DNA of 64,000 bases. Source: Candidula unifasciata (taxonomy: Eukaryota; Mollusca; Gastropoda; Stylommatophora; Geomitridae). The stretch is taken from contig CAJHNH020000693.1 in assembly GCA_905116865.2 (NCBI GenBank), positions 180,093-244,092 of the forward strand. The letters run 5' to 3'. Below the pieces are notes generated by a model. That model ran no database searches and was not told the origin of the DNA. It saw nothing but the letters and a program-made list of their open reading frames with translations. Below are positions 23,300 through 34,468 of the stretch, piece by piece. A program made the translations under genes and the position numbers. Positions within the stretch are counted from its first letter, which is position 1; each line of letters opens with the position of its first letter.

Positions 23300-24200
23300 A
23301 CCATGTGTCATCACTGATATAGGGTTTTCTATCATGCCTCTTCAGTCCTGTACTTATAGTTGCTGCTTTTAAAACTGTTGTCTTTATATCATTCCAGTTT
23401 TTCTCAATAGTCTCATCAACCTTTACTGCAAGTGCTTCAATTCTGTTTTCTCAGCTCAAGCCGGAATTCTTCTCTTGTTTTTATTTTGAGAAGTCTTTGA
23501 CTATTTATTCTTTGTTGCACTTGTTTCTTGTCAGGTGTTTCTTTAATTCAATCTTTTTTCCTACACATCAGATTCGAACTCTGCCCACATCTGCTCCTAT
23601 GTATGCTCCGACATCCATCAGACAGCTTCTCTAATTGTTGTTTATCCGAAGATGGTTTATCTATTGCTTAATCTCTCCATCTGATGAGTGCCATGTGAAT
23701 GTATGAATCTCCATATGAGTTAAGAAGGTGCCTCTAATTACTAGATCTGGCTAGAACTTAGCGAGTCGTTCTTCATTTTCATTTATTGTTCATTCCCATA
23801 GTTCTCTCAATATCCATATTCTCACTAGCTACTTTTGCATTAAAATCTCCTACTTCTAGCACCAGGTCATGTTTAGCAACTTTATTGACTTGCTGCAGTT
23901 GGTCATAAAAGTGATTTGTATCCTCAGTCTCAGCATCATTAGTTGGAGCATAACACTGAATGGTGGTCATTTTAATATGTCTGTTACTAAACCTAGCTCT
24001 AATTATTCTCCCATTCCAGCACAGTTTGCAGCTTTGTGAGTCATCATGTTTTCCATTTGTCCCCCTGAGTATACAAGGGTGAGCCCACTAACAACCCTTT
24101 TATTTGTTGCTCCCACCTTACTTCACTTAAACCTAACATTTCTTGTTGCTATCTTCTAAGTTATTCTGCTGCCAGGGCTGATTGTGTTACCTGCGCAACA
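23300..24200 (-). mobile_element. RTE-like LINE relic Q: endonuclease and linker
   Basis: Minus-strand pieces in order: LGLSEVRW (near 24125), an open frame with QCYAPTNDAETEDTNHFYDQ and VGDFNAKV (23970-23779), then IHTFTWHSSDG-like and GADVG pieces (near 23680-23600), and finally the post-endonuclease linker (QRLLKIKTREEF, near 23500). This is the N-terminal half of an RTE-like ORF, the part missing from copies A, B and K. Frame breaks are frequent. Confidence 0.7.
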
Positions 24201-24363
24201 CTGTCCTAACATTCCAAAAGCCTGTTCTAGTTCTCAAGAAATACATTATAATAAAATCATTGTACGTAAACATATTTATGTCAGAACTATGCTCTGGGAA
24301 GTCTAAGATCACGCTCTAACCACGATCCAGTTAGCAGGTAAACTGACAATTGGTGTAGGGTTG

Positions 24364-25108
24364 TTAGTTGTGTATGACTTGGGTAAATGCAAGTTGCAAG
24401 AAACATGCGGCCCACAGACATCTGTTTTCCCAGATCCGTAGAGCTGGCATAAGTACACAGTTAATTTTAGTGACAGAAATGTGTGTCAGCCGTGCATTTT
24501 TAGAAATTGTGAGACCTAAGTTATGAGTTAGATTATCTTCACAGCACTCCGAACACATCCGTAGGTGCTCATATTCCCCTCTCAACATATTCATCAGCGT
24601 CGCGTGGTTAATAGTGCCAGTATTATGTTGGTTAACAAGACTTCGTGTGCTTCTGGTGTGCTTCTCGTGCTTGGCTGTGCCGATCTTTACTCCAAATTCT
24701 CGTATTTTTAGCTGTGATGTGGACACGTTGCTTCCAAAATCGTAGTATCTCTCAATGAGCAATAACAATGTCTGCGTGATCCATGGGCCGGAGATCTTCA
24801 ATTAATGCAGCACCTGCCAGTCTATCAGCTCTTTTATTACTAACAACGCCTGGGACGAAAATGAAGGTAACTGAACACATAGGACAGTTTTTCATTGACT
24901 AAAACCACTGTCTCGACCAGCCGGATCATGCTCAAAGAGTCACTCAGCACACACACGTGGGAATAGTCCTGTGTAGCCACATGAGAGCCTATGTCACCGC
25001 CATCACCTCCATCGTCATGAAGAAGGCACCGCTGGCTTCTTTAACTCTTCTGCATGACAAGCTAGCTTAAGTGCCCATGCACTCTTATGTCCTCAGGCAG
25101 ATTTGCCG
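24364..25108 (-). mobile_element. RNase H-bearing LINE relic (C2)
   Basis: Same family as C1 on the opposite strand. A 145-codon frame (24801-24364) contains FGVKIGTAKHEKHTRSTRSL and MCSECCEDN, parallel to LGIKIGTAKNETHTSYARRL and CPECNEDN in C1. RNase H pieces SAWALKLACHAEEL, MTMEVMAVT and RADRLAGAA lie to the right with stops between them. C2 continues about 50 codons beyond the point where C1 turns into (AACT)n, so it shows more of the natural 3' end. Confidence 0.8.
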
Positions 25109-25690
25109 CTAGCTATCTTCACTTCTTCGATCTCTGACCAAGAGGGAGGCATCTTTTTAAACGATGCCTTTGGCAAATCTAAACGCTTTAGGTCTCTAGT
25201 ATTCTATGGGTTGTCATCGGGAGGTTCATTCCTTCCGATCGGAGTACATCTTCAGAAGATGCGACTCGGGCAAACTGGAACGTGTCCCTACAGAATCTCT
25301 CTCACTCCCGTTTGGTTCTCCGTATGTTCTTACAAAAACGGTCAGTGCGATAGAGGACACTGTGTGCTCTCCAGGTGCAGCCAGACCTCGAAGATTCCCT
25401 ACCGTTTGCTGCGTTTTCTTGTGGTGTTCTTGTCTGTTCGGCACTTTTCAGTGTCTCTCTGCCTCCTTCTATTTTCGTGCATGACGCCAGGCTGTGTCTT
25501 TTCGACTGTCGCGAACTCCCAGGCACAGTGACTGTAGATTATGTCTCCAAACCGTGTTAGCTTATCACCTAGTGACTTTTTCTTGAGTTCAATAATTTTC
25601 CCACACGGTATACCCCCCCCCCCCCCCCCCCCAGCTTGCACCACGACCCATTATTACTTGCTGGTGGAAACTTGATCTTCGTCCGCACTT
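25085..25690 (-). mobile_element. Probable RLE-type LINE relic (P1), pre-RT region
   Basis: Minus-strand frames read IIELKKKSLGDKLTRFGDII and IYSHCAWEFATVEK (25630-25500), then KNIRRTKRE with RDTFQFAR (near 25340-25270). A piece near 25130 resembles the region before 'SAPGPNGIPY' in a widespread LINE ORF. The assignment rests on remembered family patterns and is tentative. A poly(C) run interrupts it at about 25614-25632. Confidence 0.4.
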
Positions 25691-26003
25691 CGTGTGATAC
25701 CAGCAAAAGTGTACCTCCGTGAGAGATATCTTGAGCCTCTCTCTGTGAGTGGGGTTCATCCTGCCCGCTGTTCCCTGACGACTGATCAACTACAGGAGTA
25801 GCTATGCTGTGACAGGGCGCCAAAAGGTCTATCCCGATAGTAACCGGTCTATGCTAGACTAGCCACGTACAATAGGAAGAACTCCAAAGGTATACATACA
25901 CAGCAGGAGTCCACCGATCATTAGTAGAAAGATCCATCGTCTACGATTGTTTCGGCCTATCACTTCCTAGACTATCTCGGAAGGTCGACAGACTTGGTTC
26001 ATG
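25691..26003. other. Unassigned sequence
   Basis: A minus-strand open frame (25823-25569) overlaps P1 and its poly(C) run but shows no independent domain. Confidence 0.35.
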
Positions 26004-26075
26004 ACTCGAGGTCTCGATCTTCCCCTACTGCATCATCGGACTCTCGGACAGGGATAAGACGATATGGTGACTTTG
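26004..26075. repeat. Short dispersed repeat T, copy 1
   Basis: Shares TCTCGATCTTTCCCTGCTGC-like sequence, GACAGGGA and AAGACGATATGGTGACTT with 37490-37575. It abuts the 5' end of LINE B1. Confidence 0.65.
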
Positions 26076-28198
26076 CAGCAGGTATCGAGGAATATTTTGC
26101 AGCAATATTGAGGAAAGAATGGAGTATATATAAAAACACTATGCTTAGTATTGCAGAAGAATTTTGTGGAAAACGAAAGAGTGGAAACAGACGGGGAAAT
26201 AACAAATATTCATCTTGGTGGTGCGAAGAAGTAAAAGAAGCAACTAAAAACAAAAAAAAAACTTATATAAACAGTGGATAAAATCAAAGAAAACAGAAGA
26301 TTATATAAACTATAGACTGCAAAGGAGAGGAACCAACAGGAGTGTCAAGAAAGCAAAACAAGCATCTTAGGAACGTTTCGGTGAGTCACTAGCAGAAAAT
26401 GAGAAGACAGCCAGCAGAAAATTTTTCAAAGTAGTTAAAAATATGCGGAAAAAAGATGAGAGCTACAACCCCACTGAAATAATTAATGATAAGACAGGAA
26501 GGCCATTGATAGATCCACCCGAGATAGCAGAAAGATGGAGGGAATACTTCAATGAGCTCTTTAATCCTCTAGGAGATCATCAGGAAAGAACAACTGAAGA
26601 GCACAGAGCAACAGTGTTAGAACCACACATACTAATGGATGAAATAGAAAAAGTCATTAAACAGTCTCCCAAATATAAAGCACCAGGAGCTGATAGGTTA
26701 CCAACAGAAATAATTCAAGCAGCAGGTGAAAGCAGCATCAGATGGCTTCACAGAATATTCAATGCAGCATGGGTACAACAAACGGCCCCTATTGATTGGC
26801 AACATGCAATAGTTATACTATTGTGGAAGAACAAAGGAAGCAAACGAGAATGCGGTCAATATCGAGGCATCTCTCTTTTAAGCCATGTTGGCAAAATGTA
26901 TGCCAAGATAATAGAAACAAGACTGAGACCAGTGATAGAACCACAGCTGGCAGAAGAACAGATGGGATTTAGGAGAAATAGAAGCTGCACAGATGCAATC
27001 TTCACACTTAAACAGTTAATAGAAAAGAACATTGAATACAATAAGAACTTATTTGTGGCATTCGTAGACCAGGAGAAGGCATTTGACAGAGTCGACAGGC
27101 AATTATTATGGAAAATAATGGCAAGATATGAAGTAAGCGAACACCTCATCGAAGTGTGCACAAGTTTATACAGGGATTGTAGAAGTGTAGTTAGAATAAA
27201 TCATGGAACATCTCATCCTTTCACAGTGACATCTGGAGTAAGACAGGGGTGTGTCTTATCACCACTGCTGTTTATCACCTACATCGACAGTATATGCAAG
27301 AATGCCAAGCCCATGAATGAAGATCTTAGTAAGATCAACGAATTACTCTTTGCAGATGACCAGGCCTTGATAGCAGATACAGCCATGAAATTGCAACAAC
27401 ATCTAACATCCATGAATGAAGAATGTAAAACAAATAATATGAGAATCAACACTGAAAAGACAGAAATAATGTCAATAGGAAAAAATAAGATCTAAACATA
27501 GCAATAGAATACAAAGGCATTAAACAGGCATCTGAGTTTAAATATCTGGGAACTACATTTACCGAAGATGGAAAATTGGATAAAGAAATTAACATTAGAT
27601 GCAGTAAAGCAAACCAAGTAGTGGGACAGCTAGCACCCCTCTTACAGCATAAGACAATCCCAGTCAGCACAAAGAGACATCTTATTCAAAGCATATTTAT
27701 TCCAACTCACAACAAACCATAAAAGAAAATTAGTAACCACGGAAATGAGATGTCTGAGAAGGGCTGTAGGAGTGACCATAAGAGATAAGATCAGGAATGA
27801 GATCATAAGAGAACAAGTCGGCATAGAACCAATTCTGGATTACATACAAAGACAGCAAGTGAAATGGTGTGCCCACTTAGAGAGAATGCCTTGTGACACC
27901 ATACCATACAAAGCATACATGGAAAGAGAAGAAGGACGTAGAGCACGGGGTAGACCAAGAACAAGATGGAAGGATAACATTAGAGAAACTCTACAACAGC
28001 ACGATGTGCCTATGGTCGAGGCAGCCAGAAGAGCCAGAAACAGAACCTTATATCACCCTCGACACCCACAGCGGTAAAAGAGGAAGAGAAGAAGAAGAAG
28101 AAGAAGAAGAAGAAGAAGAAGAAGAAGAAGAAGAAGAAGAAGAAGAAGAAGAAGAAGAAGAAGAAGAAGAAGAAGAAGAAGAAGAAGAAGAAGAAGAA
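26076..28198 (+). mobile_element. RTE-like LINE copy B1 with long (GAA)n tail
   Basis: 5'-truncated after the endonuclease. A 350-codon frame (26443-27495) covers the linker (YKAPGADRLPTEII), RT motifs FVDQEKAFDRV (about 27061-27093), GVRQGCVLSPLLF (about 27235-27273) and FADD (27349-27360). Compared with B2, a 4-bp deletion near 27493 and a 29-bp deletion near 27709 break the frame. The C-terminal part (MRCLRRAVGV to GRPRTRWKDNIRETL) is open at 27745-28077. The ORF is followed within about 10 bp by about 37 GAA units. No target duplication was found by eye. Only a source element elsewhere could mobilise it. Confidence 0.9.
28087..28198. repeat. (GAA)n microsatellite, about 37 units
   Basis: Pure GAA continuing directly from the LINE B1 3' end. 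The equivalent tail in B2 has only about six units. Confidence 0.97.
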
Positions 28199-28319
28199 TT
28201 GAGAGACTGGTGTGATGCCGACGCTGCGGTAGCAAACTGACCGCCTGCCTTCACGACCAGAGTGACAAGCTTCAGGTTGGTTCATCGGACAGACGTTAGA
28301 CTAGCATTTGACTAGCGTT

Positions 28320-28850
28320 CCGTTACGTCCAGGGCCAGCTCGAAGCCCTTTCTGCTGCTTTGATCAATTGTTTTAGTGACAGTCTAGGCTCGTTTCCTCG
28401 CAAGCCCAGCTGCTTCAGCACATTGTACGTGGAAGTGGAGATAAAACATCTTGTGCCTACCTCCGGGGCTAAGATTTTCAGTGTATACGCTTCGTCTCTC
28501 TTCAGACCGACCACGAGCTCAGCGTGCTACTCAAGCTTGTACATCTGATTTTCTTTCGACAGCAACTCGTACCGCATGGTCTTAGCGTTTGTCTGTAAAT
28601 TGCAGAACTATGTCTGATCTCAGGCCGGTCTTCAGGATTGACTCTGGGTACTTTTTGAAACCAAGCTGGTCGACAGCCAGTTGCGACCTTGTTGACTTTA
28701 CCTTTAGAAATCTGTCCAGCCTTGAGGAAGCGCATGAGGACGACAGTAGGATGGCCGTCGCGTTGACCTCCTCCTGGCTTGGTCCACAATGTCCGCTAAA
28801 GATTTCAGGACTTTGTCGTGGCGCCAAGTATATTGTTCCTGGCATAGGGT
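28320..28850 (-). mobile_element. Probable RLE-type LINE relic (P2), ORF C-terminus
   Basis: Minus-strand frames, with shifts, read YTWRHDKVLKSLADIV, YPESILKTGLRSDIVLQ, then AERASSWPW at the end. This order matches a recurrent LINE C-terminal region with a 'WRHDxVL' segment, an 'LRPDxVL ... ELTVPWE' nuclease-like segment and a terminal 'AAExASxWLW'. The PD...D/E pattern suggests a restriction-like endonuclease, but that is inference. P2 lies to the right of P1 on the same strand, so the two are not collinear parts of one copy. Confidence 0.5.
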
Positions 28851-29052
28851 ATCTCAGTGCCTAGACTATCTTATAACCGTAGGCAGGGTATCTTTAATAG
28901 AAGGCTGCCTGTCGCACCACTGAAGGCGATCTGTCTCAAGGCAGTAGACGGAATGTCATGTATCAGTAAACGACCTATCTTACAACCATAGAGGCCTGTT
29001 TGACTTTGGCATGTAGCCACTAAGAGAAACAGCTGCACAAGTTATCACAGAT

Positions 29053-29345
29053 CTTCTTCTTCTTAGCGTTCACCAGCTGTGAACTCTGGCGGAAAGTTCT
29101 GGCTGTTCGTCCACTTCTGGACTGCAGTCATGTTCCAGAACCTGAGTGTTGCGTGTGCATCCGTTTGACAGACCTGTATGCAGATCGTTGGTTCCTCGCC
29201 TCTCAGGCAGATGCACTCCGACTTCGAAGGAAGCTCCAAATTAGTCGACACTTACGAGATGCTTTTGGGTAGGCAGTGGGTCTATTCTTGTTTTTCCCAT
29301 AATAGGGCCCCGGAACCCACACGGGGGGTTATTAGAGATGAGACC
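29053..29345 (-). mobile_element. Element D, copy 2
   Basis: Reverse complement of the D1 sequence (39958-40255) over its full length. Landmarks: GAAGTCGGAGTGCATCTGCC, CCAGAACTTTCCGCCAGAGT, and the 3' end CAGCTGGTGAACGC followed by (AAG)n. The (AAG)n terminus lies at the left (29053-29064). Confidence 0.85.
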
Positions 29346-30039
29346 CATTTGTTTCAGGCAACGGTTTAGACATCACTCTGGAAACTGTTCACACAGTATA
29401 AGCACATCTCCAGGCTTGGTTGGTGACACGTCAGAATTCAGTCAGCGCAAAGAACATCACGTGGAAAAGGGACTTTTACTTTAATTATATTTATATGTCC
29501 AGTAGGCCTCGAGGTACTACTAAACTGCAGTTTAATCAATCAAGTGTCTCTCCACGATAAAGGTTCACTACAACAGATCTTCAACATTTCTCGCTCGCTG
29601 GTGTATACCCTCCCTTCCAGACTGCTGTTCGTACACCTCTTGATGTTTTCCCCCGCCATGTATCGCTCTTAGTCGTGTTTAGTATTTGACCTGGATCTCG
29701 AACAGAAGGTACATACAGAGTGTTACGATTCATTAGAATTGTGCAAAAATGTATAAAGACGAACAACCCAGGTGATGGATGTAAAAGCAAGGAGAGATAA
29801 CCAAAACCTACATTAGAGAACGCACAATCGGCTATACAGTACAGAGTTTGAAGACAGCGAAGTCGCAGTGCTGTGAAGATGCATAAGGGAACTAACCCAG
29901 ACAAACAACCATGCACTATATGCGGAAAGTTGTGACAGCGATGTTCAGCACAAAGCAGGAAGGAGGACTGACTACATAGGAAACTAGTTGCTGCCTGTTC
30001 GCACTATTTGATTCCGAACAAAACATCACGCTGGGATTA
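29346..30039. other. Unassigned sequence
   Basis: No gene or repeat recognised. Minus-strand frames of about 100 codons (29916-29581 and 30224-29916) show no domain, and the second is antisense to the WDR61-like pseudogene. Confidence 0.35.
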
Positions 30040-30675
30040 TTCACAAATGCACAGACAAAAAAAAACAGGCTGGCAACGACAGCATTTAGAGTTGTGCTTT
30101 CGGGAACAATGAGAAAGACCCGAACTGTGGAGAAACCGTATTCCTTGGATCTATTGACTACATCGCGAGAGTATGGAATTGGCAGAACAAGTGCTTTCAG
30201 TTTAAAAACGTATTGTAAGGTCATCGATTTAAAGTAGACATCAGCACTGACGGCTTATTGGCAACATCCATCTGTCTGGACAGTAATGTTCGAATCTGGA
30301 ACGGAGAATGGAATGTTAGCTGAAAGTGTTGATATCATATAAGTGGGTGCAAGGACAATGCTAGATTTCTTGCGCGGTAAGCCATACAGGTAACATCTAA
30401 CTTTCTTTTAGAGTGGACTCTAGGAGGAAGGAAACTTCAAAGAACACATACAGATGGCAAGTTTGGCAGTTTCAGAGGCAATAGTCAGTGTGTTTGATAT
30501 TACTAGAGGAAAACTCATCCCATACTTGACGGACATACCATGTCTATCAGAGCTCTTGCCTTCTCTTCTCATTGCTGCTTATCGCTGCATCTGATGCTGC
30601 CATATCAAGGTATTTGATGCCCAGCAGGTAAACCTGACAGGAAGTTTATCTGGACACGGGCTGCACTTCTGAGCT
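30040..30675 (+). pseudogene. WDR61: WDR61/SKI8-like WD40 retropseudogene
   Basis: WDR61 (SKI8) is a seven-bladed WD40 subunit of the SKI and PAF1 complexes. Translation shows its repeat order without interruption by introns: GSIDYIARVWNW (about 30154-30189), GHRFKVDIS and LDSNVRIWN (about 30219-30297), TRGKLIPYL and GHTMSIRALA pieces (about 30505-30555), and IKVFDAQQVNLTGSLSGH (about 30604-30657). These parallel roughly the first two-thirds of the vertebrate protein from memory of the family. In-frame stops occur at 30087-30089 (TAG for Trp), 30216-30218 and 30321-30323, with frameshifts between about 30330 and 30600. The 3' third is missing. Continuity across what should be several exons suggests a processed copy; no poly(A) or target duplication was found. 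Confidence 0.82.
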
Positions 30676-30744
30676 CACGGCGCATTTTTTTTTTCTTGGT
30701 CATCATCTCAAATGTTAAAAATCTGAGATTTCGACAGCAAACAG

Positions 30745-31590
30745 AGAATCCACACTTTCTGTGGTCACACAAAACAGGATTGGGGTGTCAGGTACAATCC
30801 ACACTTTATGGGGTCACACAAAACAGGATTGGGATGTCAGGTACAATCCACACTTTCTGTAATCACATGGAACTGGATTGGGATGTCAGGTACAATCCAC
30901 ACTTTCTGTGGTCACACAAAACAGGATTGGGGTGTCAGGTACAATCCACACTGTCTGAGGACACACGGAACTGGACTGGGATGTCAGGTACAATCCACAC
31001 TTTATGTAGTCACACAAAACAGGATTGGGGTGTCAGGTACAATCCACACTTTATGTGGTTACACAAAACAGGATTGGGATGTCAGGTACAATCCACACTT
31101 TCTGTGGTCACACAAAACAGGATTGGGGTGTCAGGTACAATCCTCACTTTCTGTAGTCACATAGAACTGGATTGGGATGTCAGGTTCAATCCACACTTTC
31201 TGTAGTAACATAGAACTGGATTGGGATGTCAGGTACAATCCACACTTTATGTGGTCACATAGAACTGGATTGGGATGTCAGGTACAATCCACACTTTCTG
31301 TGGTCACATAGAACTGGATTTGGGATGTCAGGTACAATCCACACTGTTTGTGGTCAAATAGAACTGGTTGGGATGTCAGGTACAATCCACACTTTCTGTG
31401 GTCACATAGAACTAGATTGGGATGTCAGGTACAATCCACACTTTCTGTGGTCACATAGAATTGGATTGGGATGTTAGGTACAATCCACACTTTCTGTGGT
31501 CACATAGAACTGGATTGGGATGTCAGGTACAATCCACACTTCCTATGGTCACATAGAACTGGATTGGGATGTCAGGTACAATCCATTTGG
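30745..31590. repeat. 49-bp minisatellite, about 17 copies
   Basis: Units begin GTACAATCCACACTTTCTGT and end GGATTGGGATGTCAG. Two unit subtypes (ACACAAAACAGGATTGGG and ACATAGAACTGGATTGGG) are partly segregated left and right. It lies directly after the WDR61-like pseudogene. Confidence 0.96.
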
Positions 31591-32166
31591 CACCACAACT
31601 GACCCTGTTTCAGACGGTCGCAACACACAGAGATCTATAACTACCATGTATGAAATTAAGCCAACAGGGAATATTTCTTCTAAACAAATGCAAATCTCCA
31701 TAAATGATCGATAGAATGTGGCTGTGTTCGGTACAGAAACTTTAAAATAATTTTCAGATATCCGTGATTTAAACAAATATGTAATTCTCTTAATTGAAAA
31801 AGTATGTAACGAACAACAAGCAGCTGTTAAAAGAGCCGATGAAACATCAAACTAGCATGAGGTATGTATAACTCTCACGGTACAGCCCGCCTCTAAGAGC
31901 TACAGATTTCAAGAACAGCCAAAACTAATGACACTGTGGACCTTGAGCATGAATGTGCACGCTACAGCAAACCGGCACAAGATCAAGTGTCTTGCCGGCG
32001 GGAAGTGATGACAACGACGTACCGAAAGAACTTGCTCTATCATAATGGGAATTTTATGAAGTATGTCGTATGTGCCACACTCAATGTACCGTACACAAGC
32101 ATACATAGGGCTTGAAGGATTAGCACACCATTTAATTAACTTGTCGGTCTTCATTATTACCAAACT
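31591..32166. other. Unassigned sequence
   Basis: No gene or repeat recognised. Confidence 0.35.
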
Positions 32167-32432
32167 ATGTATGGAAGAGAGAGAATGAAGTGGTTTGGCC
32201 ATTTAGAAAGAATGAAACCGGATCAGATTGCCTATAAGGCCTTTTACAGTAGAACATCGGGAAGAAAGGCCAGAGGAAGACCCAGGAAAAAATGGATAGA
32301 TGGAGTAGCTGAATACGGCCAGAAGATCCAGAAAACTGTCACTCAAATCACACGAGAGGCACAAAACAAATATTTTAAACCACGACACTGGGCTGCAACC
32401 CGGTAAAAGTGAAAAAGACAATAGATAGATAG
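32167..32432 (+). mobile_element. RTE-like LINE copy E (3' end only)
   Basis: A 79-codon frame reads ERMKWFGHLERMKPDQIAYK, then GRKARGRPRKKWIDGV and the end of the ORF (32404). The Arg-rich 'RGRPRxxW' block is the usual C-terminus of RTE-like ORFs. The 3' end is an (ATAG)n tail at about 32420-32432. A more decayed relative lies at 4130-4445 (minus). Confidence 0.8.
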
Positions 32433-32436
32433 ATTT

Positions 32437-33490
32437 ATGGAAGACACTTGTAATATAGTAATATATAAAGGCAGAAAGTCTGAACTTTTTCAAATAACAT
32501 CTGGTTTAAAGCAAGGCGAGGTTTTGACCCATTTATTTTTAATTTCGTGGCGTCCGTGGCTTAGGCGTTGCGAGTCTGACTCGTCCAACGTACCTCTGAC
32601 CACATTACCCACTGCTCTGTAAAAATATGGCTGCTCTTAGCATATGCCTGATGCGCCTAAAGGCGTGAAAAGGGATCTTTACTTTACTTAATTTTCAATT
32701 TCGCCCTGGAGAAAATAATAAGGAAATTGAAACAAGCATGTACTATAGGAGAAACTACAAGAATACTTGGATATGCTGATGACATTGATATCTTTGGAGA
32801 AAATGAACTAGAGACTGTTAAAAAACTGAATGTCTTAAAAGACTCAGCTCAGAAAATGGAACTCGTTATCAATCAAGATAAAAACAGAATACATGATAAT
32901 AACTAGACAGGGAAAGGATATAAACTCAGGCCACATACAAGTCGATATTATGAATATCACAAAGGAAAACATATAAGTACTTGGGTGCAAACTTCAACTG
33001 CTCCAACATGCTAGGAGAAGAAATACAATCTAAAATACAATCTGGAAATAAAGTATTAGTTTTATATGGCTCTGAAACTTGGAGCACAACTAAAAGAGAT
33101 GTAGCCTTATTACGGGTTTTGGAAAACAGTTTTACGACGAATCTTTGGACCCTTCAAAGATGCAAACAGCGGCGAATGGGGAGTGAGAAGCAGCAACAAA
33201 ATTCATATGTTTAAATCACCATTTATCACTTGCATCATGAGAGCTAATAGACTGAAATGGTTGGGGCATATTGAAAGAATGTCAAATGACAAAGAAGTAA
33301 AAACTGTATACACCAGGGAGATGAATGGTCGTAGACCACGAGGCAGACCAAGAAGACGACGGAGAGATAAGACCTGCAAACACTTGGTGTCACCAACTGG
33401 AAAGAGAAAGCCAACCAGAGAGATGAATGGAGGCGAGGGATATCTGCAGCAGTGAACCTCAAGGGCTCGGAATGCTGAAGAAGAAGTCTT
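32437..33490 (+). mobile_element. RTE-like LINE copy R, interrupted by SINE S
   Basis: The RT region starts at about 32437 (ITSGLKQGEVLTHLF, motif B) and is interrupted at 32548-32687 by a SINE. It continues through LGYADDIDIF (about 32767-32796). The C-terminal part (SPFITCIMRANRLKWLGHIE and GRRPRGRPRRRRRDK) is open at 33183-33455. The copy ends with (GAA)n at about 33475-33486. Stops and indels break the middle. The (TTC)n tract starting at 33557 lies about 70 bp beyond. Confidence 0.82.
32548..32687 (+). mobile_element. tRNA-like SINE S inserted in LINE R
   Basis: A 140-bp insert with an A-box-like GTGGCTTAGGCGTTGCGAG at its left end and a (T/ACTTTA)-rich right end. Flanks TTATTTTTAATTTCG (32533-32547) and TTAATTTTCAATTTCG (32688-32703) form an imperfect target duplication, and removal of the insert restores the RT reading through the junction. 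No clear B box is visible. Confidence 0.7.
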
Positions 33491-33556
33491 CATTGTTAGT
33501 CATGTCTGCAAGTGTATTACAGTTTAGTTATTGCTGTGTGCTCTAAGTGTCTGGGT

Positions 33557-33657
33557 TTTTTTTTTTTTTTTTTTTTTCTTGTTCTTCTTCTTCTTCTTCT
33601 TCTTCTTCTTCTTCTTCTTCTTCTTCTTCTTCTTCTTCTTCTTCTTCTTCTTCTTCT

Positions 33658-33690
<33 letters not shown>

Positions 33691-33930
33691 GCTCTTCTTC
33701 TTCTTCTTCTTCTTCTTCTTCTTCTTCTTCTTCTTCTTCTTCTTCTTCTTCTTCTTCTCTTCTTCTTCTTCTTCTTCTTCTTCTTTCTTCTTCTTCTTCC
33801 TTCTTTTTCTTCTTCTTCTTCTTCTTCTTCTTCTTCTTCTTTCTTCTTCTTCTTCTTCTTCTTCTTCTTCTTCTTCTTCTTCTTCTTCTTCTTCTTCTTC
33901 TTCTTCTTCTTTTCTTCTTCTTCTTCTTAG
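33557..33930. repeat. (TTC)n microsatellite
   Basis: About 370 bp of CTT/TTC with scattered slips that move the phase. Open frames of Leu, Phe or Ser homopolymers across it are artefacts. Confidence 0.97.
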
Positions 33931-34242
33931 GTATAATTTAAAAAGAAGCGGTTGGTGCTGTGGTTTACAGCTAGGCTGTGATATCTGAGCCTTTAACCCC
34001 TAAACAATCGCCTTCACAACATGCTGGCTAGAGAAAGATATAAAACCGAACGGAAATTATATCAGCGAGATTCCAAAATAAGACACACAAAGTGAACGTT
34101 GCGGCTATGGAGTTGGTCTATCCCCCACCCCATCCCCTCCTTCCAAACAGTGCCGTTGAACCAACATAAAAAGTGTTTCAGAGTTCAGAACACATGCGAA
34201 ACAAATACTTGACACAATCATTTCTAAAATTGTTATAGTGGA
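33931..34242. other. Unassigned sequence
   Basis: No gene or repeat recognised. Confidence 0.35.
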
Positions 34243-34468
34243 CCTCTTAGCCCTAACTATTGTCAATCATTCAGCCCCAACTATTGTCAATCATTCAGCC
34301 CTAACTATTGTCAATCATTCAGCCCTAACTATTGTCAATCATTCAGCCCTAACTATTGTCAATCATTCAGCCCTAACTATTGTCAATCATTCAGCCCTAA
34401 CTAATGTCAATCATTCAGCCCCAACTATTGTCAATCATTCAGCCCTAACTATTGTCAATCATTCAGCT
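34243..34468. repeat. 24-bp minisatellite, about 9 copies
   Basis: Units read CCCTAACTATTGTCAATCAT followed by TCAG, with two CCC-to-CCCC-type variants. The unit is a multiple of three, giving an open 8-residue repeat frame that is not considered a gene. Confidence 0.96.

Noticed and set aside
28048..28254. Homopolymer Glu/Ser/Phe/Leu frames
   Set aside because: Translations of the GAA tail of LINE B1.
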